From NCBI GenBank assembly GCA_037127255.1, contig JBANSL010000004.1:71880627-71944626 (forward strand): DNA of 64,000 nt. The letters run 5' to 3'. The translations under genes were made by a program, and so were the position numbers. The notes under the pieces are model-generated. The model saw only the letters and a program-made list of their open reading frames with translations. It was not told the origin of the DNA and ran no database searches. Positions 1 to 9,246 of this stretch are shown piece after piece. This stretch comes from Persicaria tinctoria (Eukaryota; Streptophyta; Magnoliopsida; Caryophyllales; Polygonaceae). How positions within the stretch are numbered: position 1 is the first letter of the stretch; each line of letters opens with the position of its first letter.

Positions 1-340
1 ATTTGCCCTTTGTCGATCTCGAGTTGGTGTTTGTCGAGATCGACCAGTGTGTTGCCTTGCTTTTATTTGCTTTGTTTTGCTTTGTTCTTTGCTTTTGTTC
101 TTTTCTGTTTTATTTCTATTTCTGCCTTTGTCTTTCTGTGTTTCTGTCTCATTCTGCTGCTTTGTCTGTGAGAATTTACAGCTACCTGAGAACTGCTGAC
201 GTGCTTCCTCGTGGATTCGATCTTGACTTTACTCTTACTACAACGGGAGGAAGTCTTGTATTTATTTGCTGAGACAGGGAAGTCAGTCTGATCTATACTA
301 TATATTTGATTTCAATGCTTGACATATTCCCCCAACAACA
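1..340 (+). mobile_element. Family A LTR, 3' end only
   Basis: This is the last part of a family A LTR. It shares with the ends of the complete LTRs the block around 'gctgacgtgcttcctcgtgg' (about 195-215), the 'gtcttgtatttatttgctgag' type stretch, and the terminal CAACAACA at 333-340. The 5' part lies outside the window. The base after 340 is not a primer-binding site but the middle of another LTR, so the boundary is an LTR-to-LTR junction. Two TCGATCTCGA/TCGAGATCGA words lie at about 16-42. Confidence 0.8.
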
Positions 341-1569
341 TTGATCGAGAAGCCGAGGACGAGAAGCCGAGCACACATCTACTCGATCTCGACGAACCCT
401 TGTCGAGATCGACAAGCCACCACGAGCCAGTCCGAGGAGGAGTCCTCGACACCACCATAGAGAGCCATCCTCGGCCAACCCTAGTCGATCTCGAGGAGTC
501 CTAGTCGAGATCGACGACGCCATGAGCCCAGATCCGAGGCTATCGAGGAGAGCTACCCGAGAAGCCTAGTCGATGAACATCCCTACTCGATCTCGACAAG
601 GAGTGGTCGAGATCGACGAGCGCCGTGAACCCAGTCCGAGCCTGTCGAGCAGATTTAGCCGAGGAGTCCAGTCGACGAACAAGTCTAGTCGAGGTCGACG
701 AGCCGTGGTCGATGTCGAGTAGACTGGATCCCAGAAACGCGTCGACGAGTGTCTGTCCGAGTAGAGTTGGGATTCCTTGGGGCCGAATGAGGAAGATTCT
801 ATCCAAATCCATCAAGTTCTATCTATGGAAAGAGATCTATCAAGACATGAAGACTTACCTAGATTAGATTTATCTTTTCCTTAGTTGATTTAATTCCTTT
901 AAGCATTTTATTTATCATTAAGCAATTTAGATATAATTTTAGATATAGATAGGAGATTCTATCCTTGATTAGCAGGGATTAGAAGCCTATCAATAAAGCC
1001 CTAGGGGCTGGTTTTTGATTCATTCAATTTCAGAGACAAGTAGTTAGTTACACATAGAGTTAGAGAGAGAGGAGATTGTAAGTTGGAGTTTATTTAATGC
1101 AAGTTATTTCTTTTCATCAATCAATGTCTGCGATTGCAATGAGGCGTGAGTAGTCCACCCACTTCTAGGGCTGGGGTGAGCCCGACGGTGGCTATGTGAC
1201 GTGACGCGGTAAAAGTCAGATCTTTTTGTGCAATTCATCTTCTATCCCTATGAGCATGATTCTTTTGCGAGAGTTGAAGGTGATCCTTGTTTGTATTATT
1301 GAAGCGAAAGTGATCTTAATGCAACTTGGGTTAATTATGTGAAAAGGGTTAGTAACAATTAGGGTTTATGCGAAGGCCTCTATATGCCTATTTGTTAATG
1401 ACGAAAGTTATTTGATGGAAAGCATGATCTTTTATGCCTTTATGTGTTACTTTGCATGGTTATCGTTGTGGTGTTGATACCCTGGCTTTGGGAGTCTTTT
1501 ATATATATTGATTTATTTCGTCGAAAATCTGAGTTTTAGGTTCGAATTTGCAATTTAATTTAAGCCAGC
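341..1569 (+). mobile_element. Family A LTR fragment (U3-R-U5 part)
   Basis: The fragment begins inside the U3 word array and runs through a TATA-like site (mutated to TATCAATA near 989-996), the leader hairpin block at about 1156-1192, and the U5 block 'gcatggttatcgttgtggtg'. TCGA words occur throughout 383-720, with paired starts at 383/403 and 587/607. It stops inside U5 near 1565, where it joins gag-protease coding sequence at a short GCCAGCACCACC microhomology. It is not an intact LTR; both ends are rearranged. Confidence 0.8.
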
Positions 1570-2036
1570 ACCACCCTTCAACGGCCTCGGCTTCTTCCTC
1601 CTCGATGAAGCCAGCACCACCAGGAGCAGAGGCCTACTCGAGGTCGACCAGCCAACTCGAGGTCGACAAGACCTATTCTTCGTCGACTTCCGCCTCTTCG
1701 ACCAGACCACCACCAGGACCAGCAGACTCGTCGATCTCGAGGAGCCCTAGTCGAGGTCGACCAAACACCGTGGTGCCCGATTCCGTCTCTGCGAAGGTGA
1801 GCCAAGGTATGGATCTTTCTTCTCCTATTTCCATTAAAGATTTATCTATATACATGGGAGAGGTTTGCCTTGGTATGTGCGATTGTGCAGGATTTCCAAT
1901 GATGAGCCTAAGGAGTATGAAGTTGGAGACAAGCTCTATGTCTCTAAATCAAAGGATCATTGGTTTCCTAACAAATTCAACAAGAAGCGGATGGGACCGT
2001 TCGTGGTGAACAAGATCCATTCTGAGGATTGCAGCT
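1570..2036 (+). pseudogene. gag-protease polyprotein, C-terminal remnant
   Basis: This is nearly identical to the last 155 codons of the intact A1 polyprotein at 8781-9246. It keeps the serine/proline-rich linker with SRSTS and LEVDK peptides encoded by TCGA words, and the integrase C-terminal tail (motif MGPFVVNKI). A two-base TA duplication in 'tatctatatacatggg' (about 1848-1857) shifts the frame relative to A1, so the tail is no longer read in phase. It lacks gag, zinc knuckle and protease. It is the 3' part of the left unit of the LTR tandem, whose 3' LTR is 3638-5865. No independent function is expected. Confidence 0.85.
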
Positions 2037-2394
2037 GATGGACAAGAATGGAGTCTTATTTGAGGCCCAAGCTACATGGGCTCTGCAGATGCCACCTTAA
2101 ACATAAATGGAAAGTCGGCCTAGCGACTATAAAATCTAGAGCATGTACATAGACTTTTTTAGGACATTTGAGACTTTGTTTTTGTTTTTGGTTTTGAACA
2201 TTTTTTTTTTTTTGGTTTTTGTTGTTTCTATTTTTGGGTATATGTCTTCTACTTTTTCAGGTCCATGGATAGAATCAAGCTGTAGTCATACTCGGACTAG
2301 GAGGTGCTCCATTCAAAATTTTGCAGCTCTGCACATCTGTCTAGTGAGTTTCTTTCTTTACCCTTGTTTTTATACAGTGAGGACACTGTAATGT

Positions 2395-2417
2395 TTAAGT
2401 ATGGGGTGGGGGAAGGG
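2395..2417 (+). promoter_or_regulatory. Internal polypurine-like tract
   Basis: TTAAGTATGGGGTGGGGGAA plus GGG, about 1.2 kb upstream of the terminal polypurine tract and sharing its core TTAAGTATGGGGTG. Copies sit at the same place in A1 (9603), A2 (about 24599) and the minus-strand copies (about 42740 and 60690). It could act as a second plus-strand primer site; this is inferred from the sequence alone. Confidence 0.5.
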
Positions 2418-3601
2418 CTTACTTTGTGCATATTTTTTCATATTTGACATATGTGCATTGTTTTCTTAGAATTGCTACATGACTATTTTTGGAAAGCATT
2501 ATTTAAATGATATATGCTTTATATGCAAGAATTTCCAAAAGGTTGAAAAATGACTCCCATTGAAAATTTTGAAATTTTGAAATAATGTCATGGAAGCTTA
2601 TATTAGACTCGACGATGCAAAATTAGATTCATTAGAGATATAGCATGAAATTGCCTAGTAAAGGGAAGTCACAATGAAGTGCATATTTTCTTGAAAACCA
2701 TAAAAGGAGGTAAAATTTGAAGTTGCTTTTGACATGTTGCATGATAAGATGATGGAGGACTTTATATTTCCATATAATGCTCATTGTTATATTCCTAGCC
2801 TTACCCATGCTTATGCATTACACAAAAGCCATAATATGCCTTATTTCAATTATTGCTCCACATGTTCCAAATATTTACCATTCTTTACCTTATTTCCTAT
2901 CCGGGGATTATGTTGAGAATGATGTTACATTATGGAGATGTTATATGGTTGTTGTGTTTTTAAATATCTTATATGGAGTTTGGCGGGAAATTGTTTGAAA
3001 TATATGGAAAATTTAATGAGTGAAAGAAAATCCAATCACCTCAGGAGATAAAGGTAGATTGACCCTGCTCTCTGAGATAATAGTTTGGAGAGATGGGACA
3101 CATTGTGAGGAGTCCAAAGCACTAAGTATCCGGGGCCATTCATGACACCCATGTTTGCGACTCGCGAGAAGGCAGTGCTGAGGTTAGAGAGGTAAAAGCA
3201 TTATTATTGAAAAAAAGCATTATTATTGAAAAGCAATATGAAAGGTGATGAATCAAGTGGAAAAGGAATGTGGAATGAAACTCAAGTTTGGAAAGTACTC
3301 CATTTCCCCGGATCATAAAAGCACCACATTACCAGAAATTGCCCACCTTTTAGCCTTTTACCAATCTACTCCTTCATGAGCATAAATTAAAGTCTTCTAG
3401 ATTATCAATGCTTTGTCACATAAAAATTATTGGTGCATAACCCTCCTTTTGTGAGTAGATGTTGCTCTTATATAATTGCACATGCATGAATCTGTGACAC
3501 TAGTACCTTTTCGAGGATGGTAATTGATTGCATGGTTATATGAGAATGAATCTGATATGTTGAGAGTTTTGATTTCTTCCCCTGAATGACAAATAAAAGT
3601 A

Positions 3602-3637
3602 TTGCTTGAGGACAAGCAAGCTTAAGTATGGGGTGTT
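3602..3637 (+). promoter_or_regulatory. Terminal polypurine tract with upstream hairpin
   Basis: A perfect 7-bp stem (TTGCTTG 3602-3608, CAAGCAA 3613-3619) with loop AGGA is followed by TTAAGTATGGGGTGTTT, which abuts the LTR start. Polypurine tracts prime plus-strand DNA synthesis. The same hairpin-plus-tract arrangement precedes every intact 3' LTR in the window. Confidence 0.75.
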
Positions 3638-3894
3638 TGTTGTGAGCCTAATTTGCCATGTTTTACACTAACTTTTATATCGATTTCTGCATACATTGCA
3701 TACATTTGGGTTAGAATAATACAGAATCTGTGTAGTTTACACTTATTTTCAATATATGGAGGTCTACACAAGTTTTGGTTATATTTCGCAGAAATCGGAC
3801 GCACTTTGGAGCTTAAAGGAAACTCATGGAGAAGCTAAAAATGGTGCAGCTGGAGAAAAGGCCATTTTTCACAATTCTTCATTCTGAATCAAGC

Positions 3895-4006
3895 TTCGAT
3901 GTCTTCATGAGAGTTTTAGCCCTCGGAAAGAGCTTTCCAACGCATGGTCATATGCGTCAATCCGACAAACGAGGACTCGGCAAAGTGCGTTTCAAGAACA
4001 GAGCAG
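3895..4006 (+). promoter_or_regulatory. Conserved U3 module shared with other LTR families
   Basis: The core is GGAAAGAGCTTTCC, a perfect 6-bp inverted repeat, followed by AACGCATGGTCATA and then 'gaggactcgg...aagtgcg'. The same module occurs in alpha LTRs (for example 11103 and 46747) and, in the opposite orientation relative to the LTR, in the unrelated solo LTRs at 31200-32574 and 44438-45952. It lies just upstream of the word array in each case. Confidence 0.6.
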
Positions 4007-4023
4007 AAAGCTGAGAAAACTCT

Positions 4024-4382
4024 ACTCGAGATCGACTAGCATCTACTCGAGATCGACCAACTTTGTCGAGCAGAGCTGATCGAGGATATCAGAGACAACC
4101 CGACTCCCGGAACCCTACTCGACCTCGAGTAGCCTTGGTCGAGATCGAGGAGCCATGTCCGGAGTCGGCGAGCTGTGCCAAGCCGAGAAGCCGAGGACGA
4201 AGACGCATACGACAACCCTACTCGAGGTCGACCAGGGGTGGTCGAGGTCGACTAGACCTGTGAGCCAAAGTCCGAGCCTGTCGAGCAGAGAAGCCAGTCA
4301 AGACGAAGTCGACCAGGAATTCTTGTCGAGATCGACAAGACCTTTGTCGAGATCGACCACGTTCCAGAAGCTTCTCGACTTG
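4024..4382 (+). repeat. TCGA word array in U3
   Basis: Imperfect array of the word TCGANNTCGA (NN = GA, TC, GG, CC and others). By hand I count 21 TCGA tetramers where about one or two are expected by chance. Neighbouring words start 20 or 21 bp apart (4222/4242; 4326/4347). It lies 240-600 bp upstream of the TATA box, where an enhancer would sit. Confidence 0.8.
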
Positions 4383-4621
4383 GCCTGTCCGAGTAGAATT
4401 GGCTTTGCTTGGGGCCGAAGGAAGACGATTCTATCCCGAGTACATCAAGTTCTATCTATGGAAGGCAATCTATCCACATGAAGACATATTTCCCTATTTA
4501 GTTTTATCCTTTCCTTTTAGATTTAATTCCATTAAACAATTTATTTATCTTTTAGCAATTAAGATAGAAATTTAGATATAGATAGATATCTTCTTTCCTA
4601 GATTAGCTAGGGAATGAAGGC

Positions 4622-4629
4622 TATAAATA
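4622..4629 (+). promoter_or_regulatory. LTR TATA box
   Basis: TATAAATA inside the conserved block 'ggctataaataaagccc'. Conserved copies lie at 11843, 21024, 26820, 41462 and 47581 (plus strand) and at 38306-38313, 51535-51542 and 59966-59973 (minus strand). Transcription is expected to start about 30 bp downstream, which would mark the U3/R border; the start is inferred. Confidence 0.7.
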
Positions 4630-4835
4630 AAGCCCATGGGGCTCAGTTTTAATCATTCAATTCAAGAACACACAATTCCATTCAAAGACAAGTAGTAATT
4701 TAGGAGTTCTAAGGTTTTTATGGTTTTGGCGGTTTGCGAAAGTTGATTGCCAAGATTGTAAAGGATTTGAATTTAGTTTTATGCAAGTTTCTTTCATCAA
4801 TTCAATGTCTGCAATTGCGATGAGGCGTGAGTAGT

Positions 4836-4872
4836 CCACCCACTTCTGGGGCTGGGGTGAGCCCGACGGTGG
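4836..4872 (+). promoter_or_regulatory. Conserved leader hairpin (R/U5)
   Basis: Outer stem CCACC/GGTGG encloses an inner stem GGGCT (4849-4853) and AGCCC (4860-4864) with loop GGGGTG. It is present in every family A LTR in the window; the beta subtype keeps the inner pairing with a G-U wobble (GGGTT/AGCCC). Its place in the 5' leader of the RNA fits a packaging or dimerisation element, but this is inference. Confidence 0.5.
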
Positions 4873-5869
4873 CCATGTGAGGCGATGCGATAAAGGTCAG
4901 ATCTTTTGTGCGATTCATCTTCTATCCCTATAAGCGTGATTCTTTTGCGAGAGTTGAAGGTGATCCTTGTTTGTGTTATTGAAGCGAAAGTGATCTTAAT
5001 GCAACTTGGATTAATTATGTGAAAAAGGGTTAGTAACAATTAGGGTTTATGCGAGAGCCTCTATATGCCTAGTTGTTAATAACGAAAGTTATTTGATGGA
5101 AAGCATGATCTTTTATGCCTTTATGTGTTGTTTTGCATGGTTATCGTTGTGGTGTTGAAACCCTAGTCTTGGGAGTCTTTTAATCTATTGAGTTTATTTT
5201 CTGTCGGAAAGCTGAGTTTGGGTTTGAGCAATTGCAATTTACATTCCTTTAAATTTCTGTTCTTGTCGACATAGAGTAGGACTTGGTCGAGATAGAGTAC
5301 GGTCCTTGTCGATCTCGACGAGAACTGGTCTAGGTCGAGTTGAGGTTTCTGCCCTTTGTCGATTTTCTGTTGTCTGTCTTTGCTGATTCTTGTCGATCTC
5401 GAGGAGGGGGTAGTCGAGATCGAGTTGACTTGCCTTTGTCGAGTTGCTTCGTTTTCAATTATAAGCTACTCTTGTCGACTACCTTTGTCTATCTCGAGTT
5501 GCTGTTGCCGAGATCGACCAGTCCCTGCCTTTGCTTTTCGTTTCTGCTTTGCCTTGTCTTTTCTGTCTTACTTTCGTCTTTGCTTTGTTTATTTCTGTCT
5601 TTAAGTTTGTTCTTTGCTTTTATTTTAGTTGCCCTTGCCGGGATTATTTGTTTCTGCTTCTTTGTTTCTGCCTTTCTGTTGTGTTGCTGTGTCTGTGAGA
5701 ATCTGATAGCTACCTAAGAACTGCTGACGTGCTTCCTCGTGGATTCGATCCTGACTTTCTCTTACTACAACGGGAGGAGTCTTGTATTTATTTGCTGAGA
5801 CAGGGGAGTCTATCTGAACTTTATTTGATATCTATTTCAATACTTGACCAACTCCTGCAACAACAAATT

Positions 5870-5887
5870 TGGCGCCGTTGCCGGGGA
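5870..5887 (+). promoter_or_regulatory. Primer-binding site, tRNA-Asp type
   Basis: TGGCGCCGTTGCCGGGGA, four bases after the LTR end, is complementary to the 3' end of plant tRNA-Asp. This primer is typical of Athila/Tat-type Ty3/gypsy elements. It sets minus-strand DNA synthesis and fixes the LTR boundary at 5865. Confidence 0.9.
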
Positions 5888-5949
5888 AGCTATCAATCGC
5901 GCCTTAGGTAGTCAGTTCTCACTGTTTCTTTGAGTTAGTTTGCAGGTGT

Positions 5950-8900
5950 ATGCATCGTTCTGGTCAAACACCTGAGTTTGACGTCTTAGACGAACCGGAG
6001 CGCTACCTACACATCCACTCTAAACTCAAAATGATCATGTCGGCCGCTGAAACACAGGAGCAGCTGATACAGAGGCTTACCAGGGATCTAGCCGCCAGAG
6101 ATGTTACTCTCGCCAATGAGAGGGCAGCAAGGGAACAAGCACAGGCTGAGCTTGCCCAGTATCCAACCACGGTAGAAGATTATATGCATCCTACGCTCAT
6201 CGTGCCTGAATTGGCGATTCTAATCCCTGAGAACTCTTTTGAAATTCGCACTCAATTTCTTATAGAGCTTAAAAATAATGCCTTTTATGGTAGATTTAAT
6301 GAGTGTCCTCTTGAACATATTACAAACTTTTCTGACATGTGCCGTACTCTTGCTGAAGGTACAACTTTGGAATATGTCAAGATGAAAGCTTTTCGCTGGT
6401 CTCTCGCTGGTCCTGCACTGAAATGGCTGGAAGGGTTGAAAGCAAGATCACTGACAACCTGGGCCCAAGTAGAGCAAGAATTTCTGAATAAATTCTTCCC
6501 ACCTGCCAAAACAGCACATCTCCGCCAGAAAATCACCGTCTTCAAACAGAAGCAAGGGGAACCGCTGGCAAAGGCATGGGAACGCTACAAGGATCTTCTG
6601 CGATCTTGCCCTACTCATGGACAGCCGCCCTACGTCATTCAGGAGATCTTCTTCAACTCTCTTGATCAAGGCACTAAGGACAAAATCAACCACTACACTC
6701 GCTATGAATTCCTGACGATGCCACCAACTGACGCCTGGGGTGTGCTGGACAAGCTCACCAACTATGACAACAAGTATGGGGCTACTTCAAACTATGATGA
6801 GAACTCCTACGCCAGGCCAGCACCATCTATGCCACTTTATGAGCCAGCAAAGGAGATCGACCCAGATGTCAGGGAGCAATACTACAGAGACCAGAATAAG
6901 AAGCTCCTCAAACAAGTGAAGTATCTCTCTGTCAACCAGCCTTGCATAGAATGCGGATCGCAAAGGCACACCACTATTGAGTGCCCACACACAGAGCAAG
7001 TCAGGATGGCTGAACATCATGAGGATGCAGCTTACGCAGGGGGGCCTAATCGCTATATGGGGGATCAAAGGCCTTATCAACAGCAATGGAACCAAGGTCC
7101 TCCTAGGAATCCTCCACCCTACAGAGCTCCAGGACATCCAGAAAGGGACCAGAAAAAGGATGATATACAGACAATCCTGGAGGAGATGCGGAGAAACCAC
7201 GCAGAAACTAGGCAATCTTTCAACTCCGTCTATACTCAGATGCAAGGTGTCAACTCTAGGCTTGGGGAAATTGATACCTGGAGGAAAACAGTTGATACAC
7301 AGATTGGTCAGCTAGCAGCAGGAATCCCCAGACAGTCAGGCGCTCTCCCTGGATCTTCAGAACCGAACCCGAAGGGAAAGACTGGACACATCGCTGCTGT
7401 AAAACTCAGAAGCGGCCATCAACTACAAGAGCCAGAGGTCAAGAAGCAGCAGAACAGCGAGGAACAGCAAGTCGAGGTCGACAAACCCATCATCGATCTC
7501 GACCAGAGCCTAGTCGACCTCGACAAAGGTCTACTCGAGGTCGAGGAGAAATCTCCAGAATCTTCACCGAACAACAACTCGACTGGGCCCAAACTGGTCC
7601 ATGTCGACAAAGACCCTGTCGATGTCGAGGAGCCCCTGGTCGAGAAATCTGCAGCAACTCCGACATCTGTTCTGGCTCCGACTCAGAAAAAGAAGCTGCC
7701 TTTTCCCACGAAATCTCTAAAGGATCCAGCGGAGAAAAAGTTTCAGCGCTTCATCAAGATGCTTCAGAAGCTGAATGTCACCATACCCTTCACAGAAGCT
7801 CTCAATGAAATGCCATCCTATGTCAAATTCCTAAAGAAGATTCTGAGCAAAAAGCGATCAATGGCGGAAATTACAGAGGAGTGCAGCCAGCTGGACATAC
7901 TGGAAAAGCGGCCGGATCCAGGTAAGTTTGCTATAACTATTGGATTTGGTCCATACAAAATTAATGCTTTATGTGATCTTGGAGCCAGTGTTAGTATTAT
8001 GCCTTTAACGATTTGGTCCAAGATTAAGATAGGTGCCCTAGAGCCTGTGGATGCTAGACTGTACATGGCCAACAACACGGTGGTCATTCCAACATGCATG
8101 GTGGAAAATGTCCCAGTACAAGTAGGTAAATTCTTCGTCCCTGCTGATTTCTTAATTATTGATATGCAAGAAGATCCTGCTTGTCCAATTATTCTAGGGA
8201 GACCATTCTTGGCGACGGTGGATGCCAACATAAGCGTAAGGAAAGGAGCGCTAACCTTCAACATCAGCGATGAAGTAATTGAGTATTCCTTCAACAAAAC
8301 TGAAAGGTATACGGGTCCAATGGAAGAGGTCAAATCTATCTCAGCTGGCTACATCACCTGCGGGGAACCCAATGTCAGAAATATGACCCTGGAAGAGCTG
8401 GAAAAGAGGGACATGGAGGCCCAGGTGGAGGAGATCATGGGAATCCTCAAGAAGAACAAAGGAACTAAGTATGGGGTCAAGATCGACCAGACCCTAGTCG
8501 ATCTCGACCAGACCAAGAAGACTCCACCGAAGCCGAGCAGCAAACCAGAGGAACAGCCCTACTCGACCTCGAGTAGTCTCGTCGAGGTCGACCAAAACTC
8601 GGAGCCACCAGTCCCTGCTTCCTCGACGCCGCAGCAACCTGGAGCAGAAACCTTGTCGAGGTCGACCAAACTTGTCGACGTCGACCAGACCTCGGCCAAC
8701 TCGACTCCTGCTTCCTCGACACAGAAGCCGCCTGACAAACCATCTCTAGTCGAGATCGACAAGGATCTTGTCGAGATCGACCACCCTTCAACGGCCTCGG
8801 CTTCTTCCTCCTCGATGAAGCCAGCACCACCAAGAGCAGAGGCCTACTCGAGGTCGACCAGCCAACTCGAGGTCGACAAGACCTATTCTTCGTCGACTTC

Positions 8901-9246
8901 CGCCTCTTCGACCAGACCACCACCAGGACCAGCAGACTCGTCGATCTCGAGGAGCCCTAGTCGAGGTCGACCAAACACCGTGGTGCCCGATTCCGTCTCT
9001 GCGAAGGTGAGCCAAGGTATGGATCTTTCTTCTCCTATTTCCATTAAAGATTTATCTATACATGGGAGAGGTTTGCCTTGGTATGTGCGATTGTGCAGGA
9101 TTTCCAATGATGAGCCTAAGGAGTATGAAGTTGGAGACAAGCTCTATGTCTCTAAATCAAAGGATCATTGGTTTCCTAACAAATTCAACAAGAAGCGGAT
9201 GGGACCGTTCGTGGTGAACAAGATCCATTATGAGGATTGCAGCTGA
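5950..9246 (+). CDS. gag-protease polyprotein with integrase GPF tail (A1)
   Basis: An open frame of 1098 codons, the only intact family A polyprotein in the window. Residues about 95-290 form a plant retrotransposon gag domain (FNECPLEHITNF, GPALKWLEGL, EFLNKFFPP). A CCHC zinc knuckle follows at C332, C335, H340, C345. A linker around 508-575 is built from LVDLDK/LVEVEE peptides encoded by TCGA words. The aspartic protease has the DLGAS motif at D676 and ILGRPFLA near 748. A second word-rich linker (about 840-1010) precedes 40 residues resembling the integrase C-terminal GPY/F region (MGPFVVNKI). Reverse transcriptase, RNase H and integrase core are missing. The ATG at 5950 is conserved in the minus-strand copy and follows a splice-acceptor-like TTTGCAG. 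Function: capsid and polyprotein cleavage. Confidence 0.85.
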   Translation: MHRSGQTPEFDVLDEPERYLHIHSKLKMIMSAAETQEQLIQRLTRDLAARDVTLANERAAREQAQAELAQYPTTVEDYMHPTLIVPELAILIPENSFEIRTQFLIELKNNAFYGRFNECPLEHITNFSDMCRTLAEGTTLEYVKMKAFRWSLAGPALKWLEGLKARSLTTWAQVEQEFLNKFFPPAKTAHLRQKITVFKQKQGEPLAKAWERYKDLLRSCPTHGQPPYVIQEIFFNSLDQGTKDKINHYTRYEFLTMPPTDAWGVLDKLTNYDNKYGATSNYDENSYARPAPSMPLYEPAKEIDPDVREQYYRDQNKKLLKQVKYLSVNQPCIECGSQRHTTIECPHTEQVRMAEHHEDAAYAGGPNRYMGDQRPYQQQWNQGPPRNPPPYRAPGHPERDQKKDDIQTILEEMRRNHAETRQSFNSVYTQMQGVNSRLGEIDTWRKTVDTQIGQLAAGIPRQSGALPGSSEPNPKGKTGHIAAVKLRSGHQLQEPEVKKQQNSEEQQVEVDKPIIDLDQSLVDLDKGLLEVEEKSPESSPNNNSTGPKLVHVDKDPVDVEEPLVEKSAATPTSVLAPTQKKKLPFPTKSLKDPAEKKFQRFIKMLQKLNVTIPFTEALNEMPSYVKFLKKILSKKRSMAEITEECSQLDILEKRPDPGKFAITIGFGPYKINALCDLGASVSIMPLTIWSKIKIGALEPVDARLYMANNTVVIPTCMVENVPVQVGKFFVPADFLIIDMQEDPACPIILGRPFLATVDANISVRKGALTFNISDEVIEYSFNKTERYTGPMEEVKSISAGYITCGEPNVRNMTLEELEKRDMEAQVEEIMGILKKNKGTKYGVKIDQTLVDLDQTKKTPPKPSSKPEEQPYSTSSSLVEVDQNSEPPVPASSTPQQPGAETLSRSTKLVDVDQTSANSTPASSTQKPPDKPSLVEIDKDLVEIDHPSTASASSSSMKPAPPRAEAYSRSTSQLEVDKTYSSSTSASSTRPPPGPADSSISRSPSRGRPNTVVPDSVSAKVSQGMDLSSPISIKDLSIHGRGLPWYVRLCRISNDEPKEYEVGDKLYVSKSKDHWFPNKFNKKRMGPFVVNKIHYEDCS
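7472..7630 (+). repeat. In-frame TCGA word array (first linker)
   Basis: Word cores start at 7472, 7493, 7514 and 7535, exactly 21 bp or 7 codons apart, and encode VEVDKPI-IDLDQSL-VDLDKGL-LEVEE. Further degenerate words follow to about 7630. The spacing differs from the 20 bp common in the LTR arrays by the one base needed to keep frame. Confidence 0.8.
8484..8965 (+). repeat. In-frame TCGA word array (second linker), two codon phases
   Basis: The same DNA words recur downstream of the protease but in changing codon phase: LVDLDQ and LVEVDQ (phase GTC GAN) alternate with SRSTK, YSTSSS and SRSTS (phase TCG ANN). At 8659-8685 an SRSTK word is followed at once by LVDVDQ. The frame stays open throughout. 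Confidence 0.8.

Larger units (their letters stand above)
2037..3637 (+). other. Family A 3' noncoding region (left tandem unit)
   Basis: About 1.6 kb without a supported gene between the coding remnant and the LTR. It is almost the same as 9247-10845. It holds a long T-rich stretch (2150-2230), an internal polypurine-like tract (2395-2417), a conserved AT-rich block, and at its end the hairpin plus polypurine tract that abut the LTR. Short hydrophobic frames here come from poly-T and are not taken as genes. Confidence 0.8.
3638..5865 (+). repeat. LTR, family A alpha subtype (2228 bp)
   Basis: Ends are TGTTGTGAG...TGCAACAACA with the TGTTG/CAACA terminal inverted repeat typical of LTRs. In order it holds a conserved U3 module (3895-4006), a dense TCGA word array (4024-4382; I count 21 TCGA), a TATA box (4622-4629), the leader hairpin (4836-4872), a conserved U5 block, and a second word array (5268-5520). 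It serves as 3' LTR of the left unit and 5' LTR of A1. It carries 87 bp (about 5444-5530) that the 3' LTR lacks. Confidence 0.9.

Noticed and set aside
4024..4382. CRISPR-like array
   Set aside because: Words are short and imperfect with no unique spacers of constant length; the setting is a plant LTR.
4063..4481. Ser/Arg-rich frames in the U3 word arrays (also 20189-20536, 25985-26332, 46931-47341)
   Set aside because: The word TCGANNTCGA contains no stop codon in any phase, so arrays give open frames on both strands by composition.
5340..5717. Open frames of about 100 codons in LTR U5 regions (5340-5717, 12561-12851, 42261-42599)
   Set aside because: They lie in T-rich U5 with word arrays, differ among LTRs by frame-breaking indels, and resemble no protein.
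8477..8923. Long minus-strand frames opposite the gag-protease linkers
   Set aside because: Same compositional effect of TCGA words; shadows of the real coding strand.
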